Part shown: piece by piece, positions 13,101 through 24,600 of the stretch
Layout: every line of letters starts with the position of its first letter
Position numbering within the stretch: the stretch's first letter is position 1
From: Vanilla planifolia
Taxonomy: Eukaryota; Streptophyta; Magnoliopsida; Asparagales; Orchidaceae
NCBI GenBank assembly: GCA_023846275.1
Contig: CM043869.1
Span: 36,792,737 to 36,856,736, forward strand
Length of the DNA: 64,000 nt
Reading direction: 5' to 3'
Notes under the pieces: generated by a model
The model's input: the letters and a program-made list of their open reading frames with translations, nothing else
What the model was told of the DNA's origin: nothing
Database searches by the model: none
Program-made: the position numbers and the translations under genes

Positions 13101-16100
13101 ATTTGTGCTTTACTTGGTGAAGCTCCTTTAACCAACTTTCTATTGTAAATTGTATATAGAGTTCTCCCACTTATTGTCAAATTCCTCATTGTGATTAAAT
13201 TCACTTTAACATGTGGAGAAAGTGCACACAATTCTGTCTTAGTTAAACAAAAACATCTTTGAAGGTTTTGTTTTTGTAACTTGCTATTGGCATGATCTGT
13301 CTATTTTCTACAGCTCCTTTTGCAGTAGCATTTGTTGTTGCCTGAAATGATTGTAAAATATTTTTATTTTATTGTTTTGCACTCATTATAGTAACATGTA
13401 CAAGGATAGGCCATTCAAATGTCTTGGTTTTTTCATTGCTAAAAAATGCAACTGCAAATATTTTGTTATGCCAATTATCATTTATTCTAGTTATTGGAGG
13501 AGCACATACAAAATTCTACTTATTCAAATAATAACTTATATCAACATAACTACATCTCCAAAAGTTTCATGATCTATATAATGCCCATCATGTCAAAAAA
13601 AATGTTATAATTTGGTTATCATAACTCTATGCTTTCCACTCAAACAAATTATCTTTCATTTTACATTAAATAATGAAGCTAGAATCATCACATCACCATT
13701 ATTAATAATATTTAGTTTTTCTTGAGTAACAAAATTATAGTTGTCCTTTCTTTGTGAGTTTTTGCACCACCAATCTTTTGTGCCCATATTGTGTATGCCT
13801 CACTAGGTTGAATTCTATCACAAACCATAGTGCTTAACAAAACTGTATGATCTTAACAGATGTTTCTCCTCCCCAAATGGATTGTTGTGTTTTTCAACAA
13901 ATTTACAATTTGACCAAACTCCATCTTGGGTACTCGCATACCTAAACATGACTTGTAACACACAATGTTTATCCATTTTGTTGTCTTTTTATGAGGATTG
14001 CAATCATTAACATTAGCCTTCTATCCTTTGCATGTGGATGTATTTTCTTTGTTTAAGGATTTCTTTTCCCTATCCAATAACAATTCTTTATCATTAAATT
14101 CCATTAAAAGTGCATATTTAGAGTATTTTGGTATGCTTCCATTTTGTCATGAGCGTGTGAAGTGAGAAAATTAGTTGCTTATTCTGCTGCTAAGCCAGTT
14201 GCATCTAAATTATTAACATAAGTTAAACGGTAATATGATCAGAGGGTTTTTATTATAGCATAGATTAAAAAGAAGTAAAGTTGAAACTCTAATTCATCAT
14301 ATCCTAAAAAGAGATTTAGGGTAAAGGGTAAAGAAGTGGAATACAAGCAAATACCTGATGCATTTCATATTCCATACTAAATCCTCACGCCACCAAATCC
14401 TTGCATCAGTCCACCCTTTCAAAAATAGTTTTTCCTGTTCTTTTGGAGCATCTGATTTCCGTAAGTCCATTCTAAATTCTCATACCACCAAATACTTACA
14501 TTAGTTAACCCTTCAAAAAACAGTTTTTCTTATTCTTTCTGAACATCTAATTTATGTATCTCGACATACCTTTTTATAATTCAATTTTGAGACGCTGCAT
14601 GCTTAACTTTTTTTTCCATATATGTGATGCATCCATTACTCATTTAGATCACGTACTTCTTTGTGTATTCCATGAAAGAAAAATTTTAAAAAATAGACTC
14701 AAAATGCAAAAACATGTGACATAATCAAATAATTTCTGCTATTTATGTTGGGTTGTGTTTTGATTTGTGGCTTATTTTATCTGGCGATTTCAAACTCAAG
14801 GTATAACTTTAATGTGCAACAAAAAATGCTCCATTTCCAAATTTAGATTACCTTCCTCAGTTTTCAAATTTTGAACAGTTACTAATGGTGTCATAACTGA
14901 TTAAACACAGAAACAAAATGTAAATTTTACTTTATGCACATCACTTAGATAAGTGGTATTCTATTCTCTATGCCATCTAATTTTTATCATGAATTGGTTT
15001 ACCATTGTTTTGGGTACCTAAAACAATTTTTCCTTTTTTTTTTTTTTGGCCTGGGTCATCTTTGTAAGCAATCTTCGTTATTATTTTTCATATATTCTGA
15101 ATATTTGTGCACAACATATTGTCATGTCATCTAATTTTATACGTTAAGGTTATATATGGGAGACTATAGACTTGCCTTGGTGGTACAGTAAGTCATCAAG
15201 CTTTTATGGAACTGGTGCAATGTCATCCAGGGTTTTTTTTTTCCATGTTGTGTATAACATGAATATGTATTTTGTCCAAGAAATATCTACATTTTTCATA
15301 AGCTGTCATTTATATTGGTTAATATAAACTTTCTATTTATTTATTATAGAGAAGTTGATTAGTTTCTGTGGTAAATGTCTATGGCTTTTACGACTTTATG
15401 TTTTTCTTCTCCCCTGTTATCCTAAACTGATTTCCTTCTTTTGTTGACCAACAGAATTTTCCGAACATCAGACAATTGGAGTATCCAACTTAACAAATAT
15501 TTGATGCATTTACTAACATTTAACATAATTTGGTTACACTTTTAAAAAAAAATTATGTGAGGGCTTATCCCTCGTACTAAGCTATTTTAGTTGATTCTGT
15601 GCTTTATCTGAGTTAAAAATATTATTTCTGTTTATTATTGTGATTTGGTGTTCATTTCAGTTTGGACAATTGATATTAATGTCTCTCAAGGAAAATCTTG
15701 ACAGGTTCATATTCCTGATTAGGCTAATTTACCTTCGTTATCTTTTAAATTCTGGTATCCATAGTCCATCTAATTTTGTTATTGTAATTTCTTCTGTTGG
15801 TTCCTTTTCCAGGACAAAGTACCAAAAGATTGTGGAAGCTTCTCATAATAAAGGAACTGGCTTAAAGGCTGTTCAAAACTGCATAAGATCTGATAACTAT
15901 GTGATTACCTTTGAAGTTGAGGAAGAGAAGTACAAATGCATGAATTATTTAGACAATTCCTTACATGCAGCAGCTGTGTACAATTTATTTCATCTTTTCG
16001 TCTATCCAAATTTCAGGTTTCCTTTTTTTGGAAAGAAGTACACGCTTAAGTTTGCCAATGATATTGCATCTGAAACTCATTGCTTGGTGCACTTTCCAAG

Positions 16101-19100
16101 CTTAATTAGGTTTGTTTTATTGAACATTGCTTTTATTTTACTTCGAAATTCAGGCAACTTAGACACTGTTGACATTTGTGTCACTGTATTGTAAACTTGA
16201 ATTAGGTTGGCTCGGGAGGCTGGGCTGGAATATGTGGAGATACAAAATCTGGCGGAGTTTTATGACGATAATAGGTATCATTAATTTGACTTCAGTTATT
16301 AGTTTCTGTATACTATATAGAGCCAGTGAATCTATAAGATAATTGGGTACCAAATCTACACATTGATATTTGTTAGTGCTCATGGTTTTAATCTTGACAC
16401 GACTTTATAAGCATGTTATTGGAGTATGAGTTGTTTCTTGATTGTAGCAATTACCATCAGCTTTTTTTTTCCCTTTGCTTCCTCCATTGATGATGGTTTC
16501 ATTACAATGAGCTCCTTAATCTCATGAAAATGTTAAATGCAGATAATCAATTAGTAATTAAGGGTTGGGTTTTTGTCATTTACATTTGAAAAAGTTTTTG
16601 AAATAGCAAGATAATAAAATAATCAATTTAGCATTGTTTTACTTCATAATCTTTCACTATGACCTTTTATTGTGACTTCATGATTTCTTGAGATAGTACA
16701 TGCACTTGAAATTTCGTGACCTCTTGAGGCGTTATATGCAGTTGAAATCTTGTGATCTCTTGCGACATAACATGCTTCCAAAACCTTTGAGACTATTGTG
16801 GCTCTCAAGACATTTTACCTCAAGCCTTCTATTGGTCTTGAGTCTGTCATATGGATGTGTTGAACTTATTGGATTGTTAGAGCCTTGAAGGGATTTAGGA
16901 TTTGTTTGAACTATTAAGTCCAAACAGACTCTCTTTAGGTGTATAAATATTATTGAGCATGTATCCAATATAAGAGGGAGCTTTTTGTAGGAATCCAAAC
17001 TCAAGGGTCAAAAGGAATTCTCTCTCCCCTTCTCTTCCTCTATCATTATCGCTTTTGCCATCTAAAAGATTCTCTCCTCTTGTAGAAAAATCTGTCCCAA
17101 ATTAGGGTAGATGTTAGGAAAATCCAAATGCAACGAAATCACAAAAATTTTAGAAAAATTTTAATATTCAAATTGCCCTTCTATGAGTTTAGAAGAGGTT
17201 TTGAAGATTTTAAAAGGTTTTATAATGATTTGATAAGGTTTTTCATCCAAAGCATAAGCTTATACAAGAATAAACACTCATTTTTGATAATAAAGAGTTC
17301 TTGTAATTTAAACACCAAAATGATTACCTCAAAATAAAAATTGTTGAACACCAAAGTTTTTGAAAAGGTTTAGAAATGTGATGTCTTAAACTTCAATTAA
17401 GTTTTGAAATCATTTGATAAAGCAGAAGTGTCAGCAATAGAAGTGCATTATCACATGTAACTATTTACTTCCTTTGCCCACATTCTTCATTAGTTCTTCA
17501 AAAGGGGCCCTCAACTATCGTGAGTTGTGGAGCAATAAGCGAAGTTTAGAAAGATCTTTGATGCTCCATATTTTGTGATTAGCTATTTCAGAGTTTCATA
17601 TATATATATATAATAGAAAGCATCTTGTTTTTCTATATTTTTTGATAACTGAGAATGAGAAAATGGTTTTGGGACCCAAACTTAGGTGCAAACATCCGTA
17701 GATATGTCTAGATAGGTGCAAATATTTCTAGATATACATAATACAACTGCATATACAATTGGTACAGCACATATAGATACAAATATTGCTGAAATAATAG
17801 AAAATGTTGTAAGAGCTTTGGTGAAAGCTAGATGCTCTTTAATAACCCTGGCATTATTTGTAGAAGTACTGATAGATGGGAGCAAAACACCACATGCTCC
17901 CTTATCAAACCCCCATTCAGCAACATTTATCGTAAAGTAGAGTGTCTTAGAAGGTAGGAGATAGAATGATCAGAAGCTTAATTCTGAACTCATTGAATCT
18001 AAAATTGTGAAAAAAATCAATGGAAGAGAACAAACTATGAAAATTGTCGTTGTGGCAAGAAGAAACAGGAGACTTGCATGGTGGCTTGCTACAGGTGGAT
18101 CGAAGTGTATGCTGTAACGCAAATGCCTAGCATTGCCTGCTAAGGCATTGGCACGTGGGATGCTTGCGCACGCTTGGGGCACTTGACAGCACGGGACCAC
18201 GCACGTGCATTGCACTTGTGCGCATGTCAGCCACCTACCGAGCACGCTGTGTGTGCAAGGCTAAGAACTTGGGCACAAAATTTACGGAGTTTCTTTTCTT
18301 GGCTCAAAATTTATATATTTTTTTATAAAAAATTAAAATATTATATATTTTGTAATAAATTATTATATTTAATTTTTATATAAAAAGATAAAAATATTGA
18401 ATGGGAGAATTCAAAACCCCTTGAAGGGAAAGTTCTTAGGGAATTCAATTTCTTTATGATAACAATTTTCTTTTTCTTCCGTTTTTCTTTAGTTTCTCTT
18501 CATTCTCATATTTCAACTTCCGTTATTACTACTCGAAAAAGATCTGTTGCGAGGGATCGTGGCAAGAATACCTCGTAGATAATTGTTAGAATTTGGCATT
18601 ATCAAAATTGATCCCAATCTTTCAAGATCTCCATCCATTGATGAAGCATCACAAAGGAAAGTAAGGCTAGGAGGTAAATAAAGCCCTTACCAGCTCTTTT
18701 TTTTTTGACAAATAAGATAAGCATGTAAGGATTTATAATGATGCTTCAACACTAAATTAAATACATGCAAATCTGAGTGGCTCTTGAGTGTTATATTTAT
18801 GAATGGAATGTACGTTTTTACTTGACACAAGTGAAACATATCCCAAGGATTTGCTTTGTTGCTGGTCATTAAGTGGCTTTGAGCTGCTAAAAATAAAAAG
18901 GGCCTAAGTAACATTTTCTTCTAGAAAAGTTAGGTTTGGTGATGTTTGCTAGAGTTTGATGAATTGATTGTGTGTATTTTGTTGGTTTGGTGTACTCTTA
19001 TACCTTTATTTAGAAGAGAAATAGATAATCACATAAACCTTTTGTCCCATGAAAAGAATGATGTTGGATTTCTTTTATTATGGAGGTGAGACACATATTA

Positions 19101-21193
19101 CTTCTAATCAAGTTTTTGGTCATAAGATTAAATTAATTGAGCAATATTTTACACAATCATACAATTGGTTCATGGTTTCAATATTAACAAAGATAGTCTT
19201 GTTTGATACTTATAATAATTTTATAAGTATTTGTTATTATAATAATATTATACTTGTATTTTAGCTATATTATAAGTATATCGATAAGTCGAAAGTTAGT
19301 AGAGCTGAAATGTGTACATGAATTAAAATCATATACTAAATGAATGCTTATTCATAACTACATTTAAAGCATACTATAAGTGCTCTTAGTAAATGTTATA
19401 ATTGGAATACTAGTTCTATTATATTAAATTAAAGCTATACTTTAAGAAAATTCTTAAAAGTATACCCAAAGTGTGTCGAATAGTGATACTTATCTAATTT
19501 TATGTGTACAACCTAGGTATATTATTGGTTACTATAAGTGAACAAACTCGTATATAAATTAATACCTTTAAACTATACTATAAGTTTAGTATAAGTGAGC
19601 AAATTAATTTAAAACATTTAGAATTACAATTATAAGTCAAAAAGTTGCATTTAAGATTATAAATGTTTGTGATGAATATGCCGCCTTAACAGATAGGTAA
19701 TGGAAAGGTCATTACAAAAAATTGCACTGTTTCAAAAACAAACTTGCCAACAACTCGAGATTTGAACATACGATCTTATTCATATGCTAGGCATAAACAA
19801 TATTGATTTCTTTCTTCATTCAAGGGTGGGTTCATTCTACCATATTTAAAATTAGCAGATGACTAATTTTTGTTCTTTAGGTATGTTGCCCTTTGATAAG
19901 CAGACTTATACGTGGGCATAGGAGTTCAATTGGTAAGCCACTGGATTGTTTTGAAGCGACACAAAAAGGGGCTTTGTGTTATGATATTTTACAACAGAAT
20001 ATAGAGTGTTGATATTAAAAGGAAATCTTTTGTATTTTAAAATTCTGTTTTCATGCCAAGTTTTCTCTTACCCCTCAAATTTTTTTAGTGTCCTCTTGTT
20101 TTTGTGCTTCACCAGAAAACCTAAGCACGGGACAACTTAGAAACATTCATGCCTTAAACTCTCAATGCACATTAACAATTTCTAAAATGGCTAAATGCTA
20201 TCAGATCACAGTTTGCTGGGATGCTGTCAAGCTATGGTGCAAATTTTGTAGACCCGCGTGGAAAGCTCCTATCTCGCTCATTTGATATTTTAGGTGATTT
20301 GTTCCTCGCTTTGATTAGTGGGTTTTCTCCTTCACCTCAAATCTAGGCTTTACCAATAAAGCACTCTCTTTGTTTTGTTAGGTTTATATGCCATATTTGT
20401 CTTTCAAAAGAGTGATCCAGATGCTATCCCTCCATTGTTAACGCCAACTCTGCAGGATGAGGAGGTGAGTACTTTGTTAATTTTGCTGCATTTTTTTATT
20501 ATTTTTTGTTTACTGTTCTTTAGTTGAGGGTTTTTGGGATAAAACATACAGCTTTCTCATGTTTTTGAAAACACAACGTTTAGGTTTGTTACTTTTTTTT
20601 TTCCTTAAACTGTTCTAGTTTTAGAGTTTCCTGTGAAATATATACATAGATCCATGTAGTGAAGGATAGTTCAAAGTTAAAAAAAATAAGTTAAATTTTT
20701 GGTTGCATCATTTACATAACTTCTAAATTTGTTTTGACTGTTTGAATAATCCTTGAATTCTACACTTTATTCGGTAGTAGCAATTGCGATTGAAAATGGC
20801 TTTTGAAAAAATGTTTTAATAAAAAGTTTTCAAAAGATGTTTAATGTGAGAAAAATAAGTAAAAGTTATATGATACACTTGATGTCTTTTGAGGGTGAGA
20901 ATTAGGTCAAGGACACACATACAATTAGGTCTATTTTCTATAATTCTTCTTCCTTTTTTATTATGATTCTTTTTGCTTCTACTTTGTCATTTTCCCTGCT
21001 TATTTTGTTTCCATTGTGGCTTGCAATCTCGCTTCAGCATCAAGAATGGCTTCGGAGCGGTTGGAGGCAGCCGGATGAAGACGGCGGCGGAAACGCAGAA
21101 CCAAGCAGCAATCTTGGTATCGTTTTGCCGGCTCAGGAGAAGGGTATACTTGGACCCGGGCCAGCCGACCTAAGGTTTGCAGAGCCGCTTTAG
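10150..21193 (+). CDS. mRNA cap guanine-N7 methyltransferase 2-like protein
   Basis: Transfers a methyl group from S-adenosylmethionine to N7 of the guanosine cap of pre-mRNA; expected in the nucleus. Exons: 10150-10293, 10400-10478, 10560-10654, 11157-11228, 11297-11406, 15813-15929, 16017-16109, 16206-16274, 20205-20293, 20382-20464, 21038-21193. They sum to 1107 nt, 368 residues plus stop, with all phases compatible. Seen: SAM-binding motif I VCDLYCGGGTDTDKW (residues 49-63); DIVCCLQHLQLCFENEE (about 120-136); KPGGFFFGITPDSSTIW (about 151-167); FPFFGKKYTLKF (207-218); HFPSLIRLAREAGLEYVE (231-248); EFYDDNR (254-260); DPRGKLLSRSFDILGLY (276-292); C-terminal ILGPGPADLRFAEP. Order and length fit Arabidopsis At3g52210. 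Two introns are very long (4.4 and 3.9 kb). The donor after 10478 is GTTGTT, a weak match to consensus. The gene lies tail-to-tail with the pyruvate kinase gene. Confidence 0.94.
10655..11156 (+). other. Methyltransferase intron 3
   Basis: A 502-bp intron with donor GTAAGT and acceptor GGCAG. It contains an in-phase readable stretch near 10680-10887 that shows no similarity I recognise and is not supported by protein-family alignment. Nothing else seen. Confidence 0.7.
11407..15812 (+). other. Methyltransferase intron 5, 4.4 kb, repeat-rich
   Basis: Donor GTAAGT directly after DSSTI/W and acceptor TTTTCCAG before TKYQK. Contains a diverged direct duplication (about 11664-11823 and 12058-12220, both starting GTTAGGAGAG and sharing AATATGAGATAAT). 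The segment 12700-13080 (+) is Lys-rich and the segment 13780-14170 (-) is interrupted and coding-like; neither matches a family I can name, and both are probably decayed mobile DNA. The rest is AT-rich with no recognised feature. Confidence 0.6.
11664..12220 (+). repeat. Diverged direct duplication, about 160 bp, offset 394
   Basis: Two segments, 11664-11823 and 12058-12220, share the opening GTTAGGAGAG, then AACTT.TT.AAT and AATATGAGATAATnTTTT.TGTGTAT in the same order. The spacer holds unrelated AT-rich DNA. Likely remnants of one repeat family inserted twice or locally duplicated. Confidence 0.45.
18090..18650 (+). mobile_element. LTR retrotransposon fragment, family A, plus-strand copy
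   Basis: A GC-rich head (18090-18260, two CACGTG sites) passes into AT-rich DNA, then a block running from CAACTTCCGTTATTACTACT through AGATCTGTTG to AAGAATACCTCGTAG (about 18510-18580). After it comes TTTGGCATTATCA near 18592, which resembles a decayed tRNA primer-binding site of the TTTGGTATCAGAGC type. The same order of blocks appears inverted at 43600-44290. I infer a 5' LTR with primer-binding site; the borders are not defined. Confidence 0.5.
19190..19640. repeat. AT-rich segment with recurring TATAAGT words
   Basis: Words such as ACTATAAGT, ATTATAAGTAT and their reverse (ATACTTATA) recur at irregular spacing, for example near 19205, 19265, 19373, 19527 and 19575. No fixed period, so it is not a clean tandem array. 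Probably low-complexity debris of a mobile element. Confidence 0.3.
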
Positions 21194-21635
21194 AATGGAG
21201 TTTGGTGAATATTAAACACTGGTTATGCAGTTTCTGTATTGTATTTGTATACTTCAATGCCTAAGCACCCCTTTGAAAGCAAATCTCAGTTTGGTGGTGT
21301 TCGAAACAACTTGGACCATGTCAACGAAACAACTTGGTTCATACCCCATAAAAATAAAAAATAAAAACTAAGTCAAAAACGTGGTTTAGCTATTGAAGTA
21401 TGAACCTAGAATTTCATAAAATGTAAGAACAAATATAAATGCAGTACTTTACTTGAAGAACAGTTTCTTTTGTAAAGTCACGGGAATCAAATCAACTTCA
21501 TTCTTCTAATTCTGCAAAATTGAAAATGAATTCTGTCCTCATATGAACTCACTTTTCTGTGTAATCTCACCTTCTGAAACTCTGCACTCAGTTCCCCGAT
21601 GTTTAGTTAAGTGTTTTGCCTTCTTCATGCTGTAG
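21194..21635. other. Convergent 3' ends of methyltransferase and pyruvate kinase
   Basis: Only 442 bp separate the two stop codons, so both 3'UTRs must fit here and may overlap. An A-rich run with several AATAAA-like words lies at about 21348-21370 on the + strand. No separate gene seen. Confidence 0.6.
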
Positions 21636-24600
21636 CTATTCTTCCAGCTCAATTATCTTCACCACCGAAGCTTCTCCAACCTTTTGGAAAACAACCACAC
21701 GATCGTGTGGCTTTGTCAAACCTGATGCCTTCCCATGATCCAAGGCAAATTTCAAGATGGACTCATCAGTGGACTTGGCCTGCTCAAAGAGATTTGTAAC
21801 ATCTTAGCAGAGAGAATTCACTTGAAGAAAGACTTGGAAAGCAAACAAAGCTTTTGTACGTCTAACAGATGATATGAATCATCATTGAAAGAATACAACT
21901 TTTGGGTTGAGCGAGATGAAGATAAAATAATAAAACGCAAGAACTTTAACTAGCAATCGAGCTTCCAAGCGAACTTATTAAAAAAAAATCTCAGTTTTCT
22001 GTTGGGAGTGAAACAAACATGTTCATTCAATTGGCTCTTTGTTTGGAAACTAAACTTTTCCCAAACCATGTGGAACTGTCCATAAAAGACCATTTTTTGT
22101 TCTCCAAAAAAACATAATTAGTTCTCACCTTTCATTATATAGACATTTTAATCATCACATAATAAATTAATCCAATAAATACATCCAATAAAAATAAACA
22201 AAAATAAACAAAAACAAAAATAATAGACACTCACATCATGCCCTGGACCTGCAAGCACAGGGATAACTCCCCTTACAATCAACGATTGCCTCGCCTGCCA
22301 ATTCATGTAAGCAAACAAAGAGCTTAGCTTCACCAGCTTTCCAGCTTGAAAATTAGCGTTTCAGAAGTTGTTTTAATAACTTGCTCTTGAAAAAAAAGCT
22401 TAATGTAAGCAAAAAAGAGCCTTTTAGACTTGTTTTCTTAAACTTATGACATAAGTTCAAAAAAATTCAGAATGCACTTCTTCAATGAACAAACTAAAGG
22501 CAGCAATGGTTAGCCAACGTGAACTAAATGGGCATGGTAATGGTGATTTGTGCTCACATGTAACAAAAAACAATAGAAACTCAAGAATTAAGTTTTGGTT
22601 TTGGCCATTGAGTTTTACATTAGATAGTTCCAACAGCTCAGTTAGTTTGGGTATTGTTAATTTTTATGTCAATTTACATTTCAAAAGAATCAATGTAAAC
22701 AAAATATTGTAAATAATTTTGTTATGCAAATTGTAGAATGTATTTTTATTAATGCAGCTTTACAACTAAACTAAACCTGACATACCATTCAAAGCGAACC
22801 ATCAAGCATAAGTCTTATTGGCCAGTTATTTTCAAAATGGGCAAGATGTTGACAATCAAAATTGATTATAGTTTTGGCTAAAATTAATTGAAGCCTTCCA
22901 CTTATAGCCAAAACCACCGAAACTGCCTAAAACCCAGGTTTTTGGGAAAGTTTTGGGTTGGTTTTGTTCAGAACCAATACTAACGATTGAAATGAACCAT
23001 TTGGGATTGGTTTCAAATAAAACTCGTAAGTATGAACAAAGTTACACTAATGGATCAGATTTCAGAATAATGATTACAGAGTGGAAGATGTTTCACCTCA
23101 AAGGCACCAGTGATGCTCCAGCATAGCTGGTTTGTTTTCAGCTGAGGGATGACAACAGATAATACAGGCATAGTAGGTTTATACTTAGCGATTAATCTGC
23201 AGTTGATTGGCATAAATTTATCACATGAAAAACAATCATTAAAAAAGTTTGAATTATAAACAAAACAAACAAGACTATTCTCCCCGTTCACATTGATGAA
23301 TACCTTGCAGCCCTTCCAGATGTAGTAAAGACAATGATTACGGAAGCCCTAACTTTAATAGCAGCACGTACCTGTAAGCCAAAAAGTTGAAATATCTAGA
23401 TCATGATTTCATGTATGAAGGCAAAACCATCCTCAATAAGCTAAAGAAACACATTGCATAATCATTTAACAGCATTCGGTACTCTTAACCTTTTTCAAAA
23501 CCAAGTCAAAGTTGGAGCCTGAATAGAATATAGGAGGGAATCCATCCCAAAATTTAAGTAAAAACTCTCAAGATCTTTACCAACTTAGAAAACAAGAACT
23601 CACTCTCAGTACCACTTATTGGTGCATGTATTCCAACTCTAAATGGCTAAAATATCAAAAATTCAATAAAAGTGGCATAAATAATAAGGTTTCTAAGCAT
23701 TCGTTAGGCTCCCGTAAGTCCCAAATTTGAAGGCACTCTACTAGGGTTTCCTGGCATAGTGATGTTATTCTCTCTTTGTTTCTTCTATACATCTCTCTCT
23801 CTCTCTCACACTCTTTCTCTCTCTAGTCTATCAATGCCATCAAGGCCATCAAGGCCATCAATAGTTAGCCGTTTTTGGCCACGACTTCGGCAAATAAACT
23901 GGGCTTGTGAATTCTCTCCCATAATCAGTCCCTCAATGCTTGCATGTCATTGCCTTAGAAGATCTACTGCTCTCCTTTTCTTGGCCTCTTTTGCCATGTC
24001 ACTGTCGGTTTTGGCATTAGTCGTGATGGCAATTCCTCATCCTTCGGTCCTTGTTCTTCTTTATTTACAGCTACCTCTTTCGCCCAAGTAGTTAAGGGGT
24101 TTTGACCTCCATTGTTTTTTTCTATTACAATCCTTCGAAGCCTAGCTAGGCTGCTTAAAATGCAATTAATGCAATCTTTTACGAATATTGTTTAGTTGCA
24201 TCCTAGAACTTATGCTGCATTGTTGACAACAAATGTACTTTTATACAAGTTAGTTGGCCATTGTGAGAGACGCCACCACTTTTAAGGGTAAAGCAAATAT
24301 TCTATTTACCAATGAGGATGTGAACAAGTTTTCTAGCCTTTTAGATTTATTTTGGTTAGAAAATTCTCTTTGGGCCATCCGAATATGGATTCATTGCGTA
24401 ATGTTTTTATAGCAATTGAGTTTGAGGGGTTCTTAATTTGGGCTATGTTAAATGCCAGGCATATTTTAATTCGGTTTGGAGGTGAAAAGGATTTCCTCAA
24501 GTGCTGACTGCATAAAGTTCGGATATTCCAAAACTTTCCTATGTGAAATTTCAAATGGTTCCTTTTTTTCTCTATTGAGTCAGAGTCTCAAATAATGCCA

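Larger units (their letters stand above)
16275..20204 (+). other. Methyltransferase intron 8, 3.9 kb, holding LTR-element remnants
   Basis: Between FYDDN/R and SQFAGML. About 16700-17120 holds a TATA-like TATAAATA near 16941 and looks like LTR or leader DNA. About 18090-18650 is a GC-rich, CACGTG-bearing LTR copy (own entry). About 19190-19640 is very AT-rich with the word ACTATAAGT or its relatives recurring. No host gene seen. Confidence 0.6.

Noticed and set aside
15640..16194. Single 184-codon plus frame as a gene
   Set aside because: It joins two methyltransferase exons with their intron by chance. The intron parts do not align with the family and the true frame is spliced.
19700..19810. 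tRNA-like B-box words near AACTCGAGATTTGAAC
   Set aside because: No matching A box or cloverleaf could be folded by eye; a decayed element is more likely.
20963..21193. Frame starting at 20963 as a separate small gene
   Set aside because: Only the part from 21038 is coding, as the last methyltransferase exon; the rest is intron.
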